Assembly: GCA_031266315.1 (NCBI GenBank) | Contig: JAISBG010000390.1 | Location: 1-12,504 of the forward strand | Direction of reading: 5' to 3' | Source of the DNA: Planctomycetaceae bacterium | GTDB taxonomy: Bacteria; Planctomycetota; Planctomycetia; Pirellulales; Thermoguttaceae | Length of the DNA: 12,504 nucleotides | Shown: positions 1-6,359 of the stretch, piece after piece | Numbering within the stretch: position 1 is the stretch's first letter | Layout: every line of letters starts with the position of its first letter | Notes under the pieces: model-generated | The model's database searches: none | What the model was told of the DNA's origin: nothing | The model's input: the letters and a program-made list of their open reading frames with translations, nothing else | Program-made: the position numbers and the translations under genes

Positions 1-141
1 CAGGAAAACACCTTCCTGACCTTTGTAAAACCGTTGCAACAATGAAACCGGCGTGTGTAAATCGGCTAACAGTTGCCGTGTTACGGGAACAACATCGGCT
101 TTTTGACATTCCGCCAGAAAATGATCAAGTTGAGTGGTCAT
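1..141 (-). CDS. trpE: Anthranilate synthase component I, N-terminal part (runs off the left edge)
   Basis: Only the first 47 codons are present, in frame to the window edge. The translation begins MTTQLDHFLA and contains TPVSLLQRFYKGQEGVFL, which matches the N-terminal region of TrpE/chorismate-binding enzymes (the 'TPVs...fLLES' stretch that contributes to the tryptophan feedback site). TrpE, with the glutamine amidotransferase TrpG, converts chorismate to anthranilate, the first step of tryptophan synthesis in the cytoplasm. The start at 141 has no clear Shine-Dalgarno sequence upstream. The assignment is supported by context: directly upstream on the same strand lie a leader ORF with Trp codons and two terminators, the arrangement expected of a trp attenuator. 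The catalytic domain lies outside the window, so a related PabB-type enzyme cannot be fully excluded from these residues alone. Confidence 0.8.
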   Translation of the reverse strand, partial: MTTQLDHFLAECQKADVVPVTRQLLADLHTPVSLLQRFYKGQEGVFL

Positions 142-167
142 CGTGAAAATCAACAGAAAATTGGGAG

Positions 168-195
168 TTAAGGAATAAAAATTAAGGAATAAAAA
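168..195. repeat. 14-bp perfect tandem duplication between attenuator and trpE
   Basis: TTAAGGAATAAAAA occurs twice in direct succession (168-181 and 182-195). It includes the T tail of the second terminator as read on the minus strand, so one unit may supply the U-tract and the other lies in the trpE 5' untranslated region. Confidence 0.8.
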
Positions 196-225
196 AAGCC
201 GACTTCTTTGACGGAGCGGCTTTTT
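193..225 (-). terminator. Second, tandem intrinsic terminator of the trpE leader
   Basis: AAAAAGCCG (225-217) and CGGCTTTTT (201-193) form a 9-bp stem with a 15-nt loop, followed by more T on the minus strand. Its 5' arm can also pair with the 3' arm of the first terminator, because both terminators share the CGGCTTTTT arm. The two hairpins can therefore form together, or be disrupted together. It may also function on the plus strand, since the stem is flanked by T there too. Confidence 0.7.
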
Positions 226-244
226 CGTTTGAATAACGGACAAA

Positions 245-274
245 AAAGCCGTGAACGATTTTACTCACGGCTTT
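245..274 (-). terminator. First intrinsic terminator of the trpE leader (attenuator)
   Basis: A perfect 10-bp stem (AAAGCCGTGA/TCACGGCTTT, arms 265-274 and 245-254) with a 10-nt loop is followed on the minus strand by a run of T. It lies 18 nt after the leader-peptide stop codon and ahead of trpE. Its 5' arm overlaps a segment (270-277) that can instead pair with 296-303 inside the end of the leader ORF, the expected antiterminator. Confidence 0.75.
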
Positions 275-291
275 GTCGGGATTATATTTTC

Positions 292-372
292 TCAAGACAA
301 AACAATTACCGGAGCAATTTCGGTGCGCCGCCAGAAACGCCAACCATCATTGATTATTGTAAAATAGTTCAT
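292..372 (-). CDS. trpL: Candidate trp leader peptide (26 aa, two Trp codons)
   Basis: A 26-codon ORF starts at ATG (372-370) and ends at TGA (294-292). Its C-terminal part reads DGWRFWRRTEIAPVIVLS. The two Trp codons (342-340 and 333-331) are separated by two codons. Tryptophan is a rare residue, and this spacing, followed by a stop codon just before alternative hairpins and a terminator, is the layout of attenuator leader peptides such as E. coli TrpL (which has WWR). The likely transcription start is about 34 nt upstream, from the promoter at 413-440. The leader's Shine-Dalgarno is weak (ACGAG close to the ATG). It would act in cis: ribosome stalling at the Trp codons when charged tRNA-Trp is scarce should favour read-through into trpE. 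Function is inferred from layout, not homology. Confidence 0.7.
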   Translation of the reverse strand: MNYFTIINDGWRFWRRTEIAPVIVLS

Positions 373-412
373 ACTCGTTCTTATACTTGCAACAAAGAAA
401 ATAATTTTGATC

Positions 413-440
413 ATTCTATTATTTCATTTTACTTTGTCAA
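413..440 (-). promoter_or_regulatory. Sigma70-like promoter for trp leader/trpE
   Basis: On the minus strand TTGACA (440-435) is followed by a 16-bp spacer and TAGAAT (418-413), five of six matches to TATAAT. Transcription would start near 406, giving an untranslated leader of about 265 nt before trpE that contains the leader ORF and both terminators. Confidence 0.65.
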
Positions 441-458
441 GCGGTAGCATTTCACTCA

Positions 459-686
459 CAGTAGGATTACAAGTTTTCCTCCGCCCTGCAAGGGCAATGC
501 GTAACAACCCACCGCAACGCGGTGGGTAACAGTCCCTTCCCAACAATCGCCCTGGAAGGGCAATGCAAAGCGGATTGGCATTGCCCTTTCAGGGCGAAAT
601 TTAGGGGAGGCTTGAACCCACCGCGTTGCGGTGGGTTGTTATGCGTTGCCCCTAAAGGGGCGGAAGAAAAACTTGCAATCCTACTG
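459..686. repeat. Modular 228-bp imperfect palindrome between trpE and metG
   Basis: The outer arms CAGTAGGATTACAAG (459-473) and CTTGCAATCCTACTG (672-686) pair with one mismatch, and similarity between the arms continues inward to about 526 and 617. Inside are an 8-bp hairpin CCCACCGC/GCGGTGGG in each arm (508-526 and 617-635) and a central 19-bp stem with one mismatch (548-566 with 578-596). A unit of the form CGCCCTnnAAGGGCAATGCG appears four times, twice in each orientation (near 483, 548, 578 and 642). No coding signal is convincing here; an ORF across it is a by-product of the symmetry. It could be a REP/MITE-like element, a folded RNA, or a bidirectional transcription barrier between the divergent genes. 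Confidence 0.75.
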
Positions 687-708
687 AAAAATAAATGAGA
701 CCATAACA

Positions 709-737
709 TTGACTTTTAGAATCGTTGGACTTACAAT
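709..737 (+). promoter_or_regulatory. Sigma70-like promoter for metG
   Basis: TTGACT (709-714), a 17-bp spacer and TACAAT (732-737) give a good sigma70-type promoter. Transcription would start near 744, leaving a leader of about 50 nt before the metG ATG. That is too short for a T-box or SAM riboswitch. Confidence 0.6.
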
Positions 738-792
738 TATTCTACTTTCCATTGTGTAATCGTTCTTACTCATTTTTTCAAAACGCAAATTT

Positions 793-2856
793 ATGAAACG
801 TAAAATTTTAGTAACCAGTGCATTGCCGTATGCCAACGGGCATATTCATATTGGTCATCTTGTTGAATACATTCAGACGGATATTTGGGTTCGTTTCCAG
901 AAGTTGTACGGAAACGACTGCATTTATATCTGTGCCGATGATACGCACGGAACCACAATGATGCTCCGCGCTCGTGCCGAAAACCGGAAAGAAGAAGAAA
1001 TCATTGGAATGACGAACACTGCTCATCGGAAGGATTTTAACGGTTTCGGTATTGAGTTTGACAATTACGGCAGCACTCACTGCGAAGAAAACCGGATTCT
1101 TTGTAACGAAATCTGGACGGCAATCCGAAAAGCCGGAATGGTTGAAGAAAAAGAAATCGAACAACTGTACGATATTGAAGCGAAAACATTTCTTGCCGAC
1201 CGGTTTGTCAAGGGAACCTGTCCGAAATGCGGCAAGAAAGACCAATACGGCGATAATTGCGAAGCTTGCGGAGCCCATTATTCTCCGGCGGATTTAGCCG
1301 ATCCGGTGAGTACGATTACCGGAACCGTTCCTGAAATTCGGAAATCGAAACATCTTTTCGTTAATATCGAAACAGAACATTCGTTCCTCGATCAGTGGGT
1401 TCACTCTGGAACTCTGCAGCCGGAAATCGAAAATTATCTTACCGGTCAGTTTTTGGGCGAACCGTTGCATCCGTGGGACGTTTCAAGACCGGAACCTTAT
1501 TTCGGTTTCGAAATTCCTGATTCGCCGAGGAATTATTGGTACGTTTGGTTCGACGCGCCAACCGGTTATATGGGTTCGACTTGGGAATGGTGCAAACTGA
1601 AAGGACATGATTTCACCGATTGGTGGAAAAATCCCAAAACGGAAATTCATCATTTTATCGGTAAGGATATTACTTATTTTCATACGTTATTTTGGCCCAC
1701 GATGCTCAAAGTTGCGGGATTTACGTTACCGAAAAAAGTTCATATTCACGGCTTTTTGACCGTCAACGGCGAAAAAATGGCAAAACGGCGCGGAACATTT
1801 ATTTTGGCATCGACTTATCTGAAATATCTTGACCCGTCTTATATGCGTTACTTTTATGCGTCGAAACTGTCAAGTCGGGTTGACGACATGGATTGGAATT
1901 TCGAAGAACTCGAAAGTAAAGTCAACGCGGATTTAGTTGGTAATGTGGTCAACTTAGCGTCCCGAACAGCGAAATTTGCGGTTCATACCGGACTTTCGGA
2001 ATACTATCCCGACGACAACGGTTTGTTTGAACAAGCGGCGGCGTTGGGCGATGAAATTGCCAAAGCGTACGAAAATGGTGATTACGGTAAAGCAATCCGG
2101 CTTATCATGGAATGTGGTAATCGTGCCAATAAATTTATCGAAGACGCCGCGCCATGGACAATCAAATTAGACCCCGCACGAAAAACCGATTTGCAGGATA
2201 TTTGTACAATTGGACTCAATCTGTTCCGTCAGATAGTGGTTTATCTTGCGCCGGTTTTACCAAAATTGAAAACGCAGGTCGAAGAATTGCTCAATTGTAA
2301 AATTGATCATTGGAATCTCTCAAAAGAACATTTACTGGGAACTCAAGTCAATCCCTACAAACATCTTATGACACGTGTAGAAAAATCCGGCATTGACAAA
2401 ATCATCGAAGAGAGTAAACAAGAAAACACCGCTCTTTCTGTAACCGGCAGTAATAACAGCGGTAATTGCAACGATAAACAAGAAGACGATTCCGGCGATG
2501 CTCTTACCGCCGAACCGCTTGTTGCAACAAAAATTTCTATTGATGATTTTACGAAAGTTGATCTTAGAATTGCTCGGATTGTCGAAGCGTCGGAAGTGAA
2601 GGAAGCACGAAAACTGTTGCGCTTAAAACTTTCGCTGGGCGGCGGTGAATTTAGAAATGTTTTTGCGGGAATCAAAGCGGCTTACGAACCGGAAAAATTG
2701 ATTGGTCGGTTGGTTGTTTGCGTTGCCAATCTGGAGCCGCGTCAAATGAAATTCGGAACCAGCGAAGCAATGATTGTCGCCGCCGGTTCCGGCGGCAACG
2801 AAGTATTCTTGCTCTCACCGGACGACGGAGCCAAACCCGGAATGAGATTGCACTGA
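793..2856 (+). CDS. metG: Methionyl-tRNA synthetase with C-terminal tRNA-binding domain
   Basis: This class I aminoacyl-tRNA synthetase attaches methionine to tRNA-Met in the cytoplasm. The 687-aa length matches the long bacterial form (E. coli about 677 aa). The N-terminal Rossmann domain carries the HIGH motif at residues 19-22 ([13 protein letters not shown]). A zinc knuckle is seen as C143-x2-C146-x9-C156-x2-C159. The KMSKS-loop position reads KMAKR at 328-332 ([11 protein letters not shown]): both lysines are kept, but the two serines are replaced. A helical anticodon-binding domain follows, then a low-complexity Ser/Asn/Asp linker (about 545-575), then an EMAP-II/Trbp111-like tRNA-binding domain from about 580 to the end ([17 protein letters not shown]), which usually supports dimerisation. 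The ATG at 793 is the natural start, five residues before the conserved [11 protein letters not shown]; no Shine-Dalgarno is visible. The gene ends with tandem stops TGA TAG. It stands alone, divergent from trpE and convergent with the next gene. Confidence 0.97.
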   Translation: MKRKILVTSALPYANGHIHIGHLVEYIQTDIWVRFQKLYGNDCIYICADDTHGTTMMLRARAENRKEEEIIGMTNTAHRKDFNGFGIEFDNYGSTHCEENRILCNEIWTAIRKAGMVEEKEIEQLYDIEAKTFLADRFVKGTCPKCGKKDQYGDNCEACGAHYSPADLADPVSTITGTVPEIRKSKHLFVNIETEHSFLDQWVHSGTLQPEIENYLTGQFLGEPLHPWDVSRPEPYFGFEIPDSPRNYWYVWFDAPTGYMGSTWEWCKLKGHDFTDWWKNPKTEIHHFIGKDITYFHTLFWPTMLKVAGFTLPKKVHIHGFLTVNGEKMAKRRGTFILASTYLKYLDPSYMRYFYASKLSSRVDDMDWNFEELESKVNADLVGNVVNLASRTAKFAVHTGLSEYYPDDNGLFEQAAALGDEIAKAYENGDYGKAIRLIMECGNRANKFIEDAAPWTIKLDPARKTDLQDICTIGLNLFRQIVVYLAPVLPKLKTQVEELLNCKIDHWNLSKEHLLGTQVNPYKHLMTRVEKSGIDKIIEESKQENTALSVTGSNNSGNCNDKQEDDSGDALTAEPLVATKISIDDFTKVDLRIARIVEASEVKEARKLLRLKLSLGGGEFRNVFAGIKAAYEPEKLIGRLVVCVANLEPRQMKFGTSEAMIVAAGSGGNEVFLLSPDDGAKPGMRLH

Positions 2857-2889
2857 TAGTGAATAACGAATAGTTACAAATATCAAATT

Positions 2890-3050
2890 AGGTGAGTAAC
2901 TTTTTGTAGGTGGGCGACCTTTTGCTAAAAGGTCGCGTCGGCGTTAGCCGACAATGAATCAGATTAACAACGGCAAACAGTATTGCCAACTGTTTCGGAG
3001 TCGAGTAAAACTCAACCGGCGCGACCCTTCAGCGAAGGGATCGCCCACCT
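2890..3050. repeat. Structured intergenic repeat, copy 1
   Basis: A palindromic element lies between the convergent 3' ends of metG and the LEPR-motif gene. The outer stem AGGTGGGCGA (2908-2917) pairs with TCGCCCACCT (3041-3050). Internal hairpins are CGACCTTTT/AAAAGGTCG with loop GCT (2915-2935), GTCGGC/GCCGAC (2937-2952), AAACAGT/ACTGTTT in the middle, and CCCTTC/GAAGGG with loop AGC (3025-3039). It shares sequence and structure with 5655-5828, including the preceding AGGTGAGTAA. CTCTTTTTACT follows the outer stem on the plus strand, so it may also terminate metG transcription. Confidence 0.8.
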
Positions 3051-3071
3051 CTTTTTACTATTATGGTTAAT

Positions 3072-3088
3072 AAAACAGCCGTTGTTTT
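3072..3088 (-). terminator. Weak terminator after the LEPR-motif gene
   Basis: A 6-bp AT-rich stem AAAACA/TGTTTT with a 5-nt loop lies 7 nt past the stop codon on the minus strand and ends in TTTTATT. It is a weak candidate; the structured repeat further downstream may do most of the work. Confidence 0.35.
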
Positions 3089-3094
3089 ATTTTG

Positions 3095-5587
3095 TTACAC
3101 AATCACGTTTAAGATTTCATCGTCCACGTTGACATCTAAATCGTAATCAGCCCAGAACGCATTGAGAGCGGCGGCGACTTGGGATTGTAACGGTTTTTTC
3201 AAGTTGTAAATATTGGAAAACGTGGCACGATATGTTTGACCGTCCTGATAAACGGCAACAAGCATATAATCGTTGTTTGCCAGAGGATTGTTGTCCGTCC
3301 AACGACCAATATTATCGTTGCTAAAAGTAAGGTCGCCGGAAATATTCCTTCCCGCGCGGAATATACTATAAGTTATCCCCGGCTCCGCATCCCACAGCAA
3401 CGTGAATTTCCCGTCTGCTGACGCTTCATTACCTGTAATTTCCAACGGTTTGGCGGTGGTATGAACAACGGACATGGTTACATTTGAAAGTTGGTACGTT
3501 GTTTTGTGATACGCTAACAACGCATAACCTTCAACACCGGAAGCGGATAATTGGGTATCAACGTAACTACTATTTGCACCAAAATCAATAACAACTCGTC
3601 CGGCTTTATACAACACATAAGTGTATTCATCACCAAGATTTGTCCATTCCAATGTTACTTTATTTTCGGTATTATCGTAAACAGGTTCGGTAACGAAAAT
3701 TGGTGTGTCAACAATAGGTTCACCACCGTTATTTGTTTTAGCGGCAGTTTTGACGGTTAATGTTGTATAACCATAGTTTTCATCACCGATTGCTGTTACG
3801 CGGTACTCGTATGGAGTATCGGAGGTTAATTGACTATCAACAAACTTTGATTCCGTTCCCGTATAAATCGTTTCAAAAACACCGGAACTGTTTTTACGTT
3901 GCAAAATATATCCTGTTGCTCCGCTAACATTATTCCAGTCAAGGGAAATTGTTGTTTGAGCGGTTGTAACGGCACGGAAATTTGTTGGCGACAATGACGG
4001 AGTTGTAGGTGTTGAACCGTATTCATACGCTCCAATATCAACCTTATCACCAACGACACGAGCATTACCCGCCAGATCGATTGTTATTCCTGAAGCGTAA
4101 CTGTTATTACCATTATCAATTGCCTGCGAATTATCCGCCAAACGATAATCACCGGTCGTATCATTGACAAACAACGGCTGTGCCGAATTATAGGTAACGT
4201 TATCGGCACTACCGTTAGCCCAATTTGTGAATCTACTAAGATTATTGAAACCGGAAATTGTTCCACTAAGATTGTAGATATCGTATGACGAATTTTTCGC
4301 GATGATCGTATTGTAGAGTGTTGTCGTACCGCTATTATTATAAATCCCATAGCCGCTGAATTGAGCGGATAATCCGGAGACAGCGGAGTTTCCGGTAATC
4401 GTGGAATTTGTTGCATTAAATGTACCAATATTATAAACTCCGCCGCCCGAACTACTTGCGGAGTTTTGGGCAATCACAGAATTTGTTACGTCAATCGTAC
4501 CGTCTGAACTGTTATAAATCCCTGCACCGGAATCAGCAGTGTTTTCGGCAATCGTAGAATCTATTACGGTAATTGTGGAGTCGTTATCAATTCCACCGCC
4601 GTATTTAGATGCATTTTTGGTAATCATGGAATTCGTTACTGTAAGTGTACCGTAACGATTCACAATCCCGCCGCCGAAATTATCAGCACCATTGAGAGTA
4701 ATCGTAGAATTTGTTACTGTAAGTGTACCCCAATTACTAATCCCGCCGCCTAAACAGGAAGTGAGATCACCGCCGGTACTATAGGCGATGTTATTGTTAA
4801 TCGTAGAATTTATTACAGTAAGTGTACCGAATGAATTCTCAATTCCGGCACCAGAGCAAGTTCCATCTTCACCACTCATAGCGAAATTATTAGAAATCGT
4901 GGAATTTGCGACTATAAGTGTACCGGAATTAGAAATTCCGCCGCCGGAACTGCTCATGTCGCCATATACAGTGTTTTCAGTAATCGTGGATTTCGTTATA
5001 GTAAGTGTAGCACCATTGTAAATCCCGCCGCCGTCACTATCTTCACTATATCCATTTGTAATGGTCAGTCCGGCAAGACCAACAATTGCATTACTTGTAA
5101 TACTAAAGATTTGAGATTGTCTATTTCCATCAATGGTTAATGGGTTGTCGCCGAGTGAAACAATTGTAACACTTCCATACGTTGCCGCAGAACTGGTAAT
5201 ACTCAATTGACTACCGGAAAGAGTGATTGTATTTTCTGTTGCAGAAGTACGGACGACAATTAAATCGTTTTCAGTGGTACTTCTTGCTGTTGTAATAGCG
5301 TTTCGCAAATTGCTGTCCGACAATTGCGACGCTGTGATTTCAATGACATTGTAATCGTTCATGTTTGCCGACAAATTCAAGTCGGCATATTGTGAACGAA
5401 GTTCACCGAACTCGGCGGCTGTAACTGAAAGTAATTCCCGCGTTTCCAATGATTCCATGTGTAAACGTCGGGAGTTCAAGGAACGTGATTTTTTGTTAGA
5501 GTTTTTCATAGTGTTGTTAAGTTTGTTAGAGTTGTTAAATTTGTTAAAAAATTTGGAAGAAACAAAAAAGTTACGAAAGTTTTTCAT
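3095..5587 (-). CDS. Secreted LEPR-motif protein with beta-helix repeats, choice-of-anchor Q-like segment and Fn3-like domains
   Basis: 830 aa, probably an exported surface or matrix protein; its exact role is unknown. The start at 5587 is supported by AAGGAG 7 nt upstream. Residues 1-40 are Asn/Lys/Phe/Ser-rich and low complexity. Residues 44-54, MESLETRELLS, match the LEPR-xLL motif typical of planctomycete extracellular proteins. Residues about 180-440 hold some nine repeats of the form GGGIxNxGTLTVTNSTIxxN, a right-handed parallel beta-helix pattern also seen in Pmp-like and pectate-lyase-like proteins. Residues about 470-523 (LADNSQAIDNGN, then VDIGAYEYG) match the end of choice-of-anchor Q proteins. 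Fn3-like domains follow at about 530-616 (ISLDWNNVSGATGYILQR), 625-715 and 716-795. The last 28 residues (AAALNAFWADYDLDVNVDDE) are acidic and may be a sorting or anchoring tail. Adhesin, glycan binding or lyase are all possible; no catalytic residues are identified. Confidence 0.85.
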   Translation of the reverse strand: MKNFRNFFVSSKFFNKFNNSNKLNNTMKNSNKKSRSLNSRRLHMESLETRELLSVTAAEFGELRSQYADLNLSANMNDYNVIEITASQLSDSNLRNAITTARSTTENDLIVVRTSATENTITLSGSQLSITSSAATYGSVTIVSLGDNPLTIDGNRQSQIFSITSNAIVGLAGLTITNGYSEDSDGGGIYNGATLTITKSTITENTVYGDMSSSGGGISNSGTLIVANSTISNNFAMSGEDGTCSGAGIENSFGTLTVINSTINNNIAYSTGGDLTSCLGGGISNWGTLTVTNSTITLNGADNFGGGIVNRYGTLTVTNSMITKNASKYGGGIDNDSTITVIDSTIAENTADSGAGIYNSSDGTIDVTNSVIAQNSASSSGGGVYNIGTFNATNSTITGNSAVSGLSAQFSGYGIYNNSGTTTLYNTIIAKNSSYDIYNLSGTISGFNNLSRFTNWANGSADNVTYNSAQPLFVNDTTGDYRLADNSQAIDNGNNSYASGITIDLAGNARVVGDKVDIGAYEYGSTPTTPSLSPTNFRAVTTAQTTISLDWNNVSGATGYILQRKNSSGVFETIYTGTESKFVDSQLTSDTPYEYRVTAIGDENYGYTTLTVKTAAKTNNGGEPIVDTPIFVTEPVYDNTENKVTLEWTNLGDEYTYVLYKAGRVVIDFGANSSYVDTQLSASGVEGYALLAYHKTTYQLSNVTMSVVHTTAKPLEITGNEASADGKFTLLWDAEPGITYSIFRAGRNISGDLTFSNDNIGRWTDNNPLANNDYMLVAVYQDGQTYRATFSNIYNLKKPLQSQVAAALNAFWADYDLDVNVDDEILNVIV

Positions 5588-5594
5588 AGGAATT

Positions 5595-5600
5595 CTCCTT
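5595..5600 (-). promoter_or_regulatory. Shine-Dalgarno site fixing the LEPR-gene start
   Basis: AAGGAG on the minus strand sits 7 nt before the ATG at 5587. It is one of the few clear ribosome binding sites in the window and favours this start over the in-frame Met at codon 27. Confidence 0.75.
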
Positions 5601-5654
5601 ATAAAAAAAGTTGAAAAAAGTTAAAAAACGAATAGTTTGTGATTTTGTGTTAAA

Positions 5655-5828
5655 CAGGTGAGTAATCATCAGGTGGCATCCACAAGGTGGGCAACCTTTT
5701 GCTAAAAGGTTGCGTCGGCGTACTCGCCGACAGTGAACCGGATTAAGGACGGCAATTTGTATTACCTTCCGTTTTGGAGTCAATACCGAGTCAACCGGCG
5801 CGACCGTCCAGCGGACGGATCGCCCACC
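5655..5828. repeat. Structured intergenic repeat, copy 2
   Basis: Second copy of the element at 2890-3050, in the same orientation, upstream of the LEPR-motif gene. The outer stem is GGTGGGC (5686-5692) with GCCCACC (5822-5828). Hairpins are CAACCTTTT/AAAAGGTTG (5692-5712), GTCGGCG/CGCCGAC (5714-5731) and CCGTCC/GGACGG (5804-5818). Compared with copy 1, several bases differ on both sides of a stem so that pairing is kept, while loops GCT and AGC are unchanged. It begins with AGGTGAGTAA, also shared with copy 1. Confidence 0.8.
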
Positions 5829-5883
5829 AATTTTTCTCATCTTTTCTTGTAATTTCATGTTTTGAATTTTTTTAAAAAATCTG

Positions 5884-5912
5884 TTGTCGGTACAAAAAAT
5901 TGCCGATATTAT
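5884..5912 (+). promoter_or_regulatory. Possible rightward promoter in the gap between the surface genes
   Basis: TTGTCG (5884-5889), 17-bp spacer, TATTAT (5907-5912). The -10 has five of six consensus matches and the -35 four of six. No rightward protein gene follows, but a rightward terminator lies at 6270-6315, so a non-coding transcript of about 400 nt is possible. Confidence 0.35.
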
Positions 5913-6008
5913 GATTACATTAAAGTACGTACTAATAATGTTGACGTTTTGTAAAAAAGTTGAAATTTCAGTAATATTTCAGTAGTGTAATATCGTTTCG
6001 GTATTTAA

Positions 6009-6128
6009 CCGCCCCTTTGGGTCGAATATTTATAGCCAAAAGGTAATGTTTTTATATTCGACCCCTTGAGGGGTCGTATCTATTTTTTCCGGTTCGGTTG
6101 CTATAAATATGTGACCCCTTGCGGGGTC
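6009..6128. repeat. Cluster of GACCCC/GGGGTC hairpins with long-range inverted repeats
   Basis: Three related short hairpins recur at about 50-bp spacing: an imperfect CGCCCCTTTGGGTCG (about 6010-6024), CGACCCCTTGAGGGGTCG (6059-6076) and GACCCCTTGCGGGGTC (6113-6128). They are linked by inverted repeats: TCGAATAT (6022-6029) with ATATTCGA (6054-6061), and ATATTTATAGC (6026-6036) with GCTATAAATAT (6100-6110), which are mutually exclusive. No gene is seen here. Confidence 0.6.
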
Positions 6129-6214
6129 GTACCAAGACAACCTCTGTTGTGTTCTCAACGAAAACCGAATTTTAAAGTGTGAAGAGTATAATTACAAATT
6201 TTATAAACTTATAA

Positions 6215-6248
6215 ATCAGGTCTCTCCGTTGCCGGAAGGAGACCTGAT
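6215..6248 (-). terminator. Hairpin terminator downstream of the autotransporter
   Basis: A perfect 10-bp stem ATCAGGTCTC/GAGACCTGAT, with extra inner pairing TCC/GGA, is followed on the minus strand by TTTATAAGTTT. It lies about 110 bp past the autotransporter stop codon and probably ends that transcript. The T tail is interrupted, so strength is uncertain. Confidence 0.5.
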
Positions 6249-6269
6249 CGGGAAAAATACAAATGTTGT

Positions 6270-6315
6270 AACAACCGGAGATTTTAATTTTTGATTTCAT
6301 CTCCGGTTGTTTTTT
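6270..6315 (+). terminator. Intrinsic terminator reading rightward
   Basis: A 13-bp perfect stem AACAACCGGAGAT (6270-6282) / ATCTCCGGTTGTT (6299-6311) is followed by TTTT on the plus strand. No rightward CDS feeds into it, so it either blocks antisense transcription into the autotransporter gene or ends a small RNA starting near 5919. Confidence 0.65.
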
Positions 6316-6317
6316 CA

Positions 6318-6349
6318 AATATTGCCTACAATAATTGCAGGGCAATATT
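6318..6349. terminator. Small hairpin immediately after the autotransporter stop
   Basis: AATATTGCC/GGCAATATT, 9-bp stem with 14-nt loop, begins 11 bp past the stop codon on the minus strand. It lacks a continuous T tail in that direction, so it may protect the mRNA 3' end rather than terminate. Confidence 0.35.
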
Positions 6350-6359
6350 ATTGTTGATT

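Noticed and set aside
316..360. Alternative leader ORF MMVGVSGGAPKLLR in another frame
   Set aside because: It overlaps the leader ORF but has no Trp codons; the frame with WRFWRR fits attenuation much better.
208..447. Plus-strand 79-codon ORF over the trpE leader
   Set aside because: It lies antisense to the trp promoter, leader ORF and terminators, has no ribosome binding site, and its composition follows the hairpins.
467..709. Minus-strand 80-codon ORF across the large palindrome
   Set aside because: It is open only because of the GC-rich symmetrical repeats; no start signal and the protein is self-mirrored low complexity.
709..792. T-box or SAM riboswitch for metG
   Set aside because: The leader between the promoter and ATG is only about 50 nt and contains no suitable stems.
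5571..5858. Minus-strand 95-codon ORF over repeat copy 2
   Set aside because: It runs through a palindromic element and overlaps the well-supported start of the LEPR gene.
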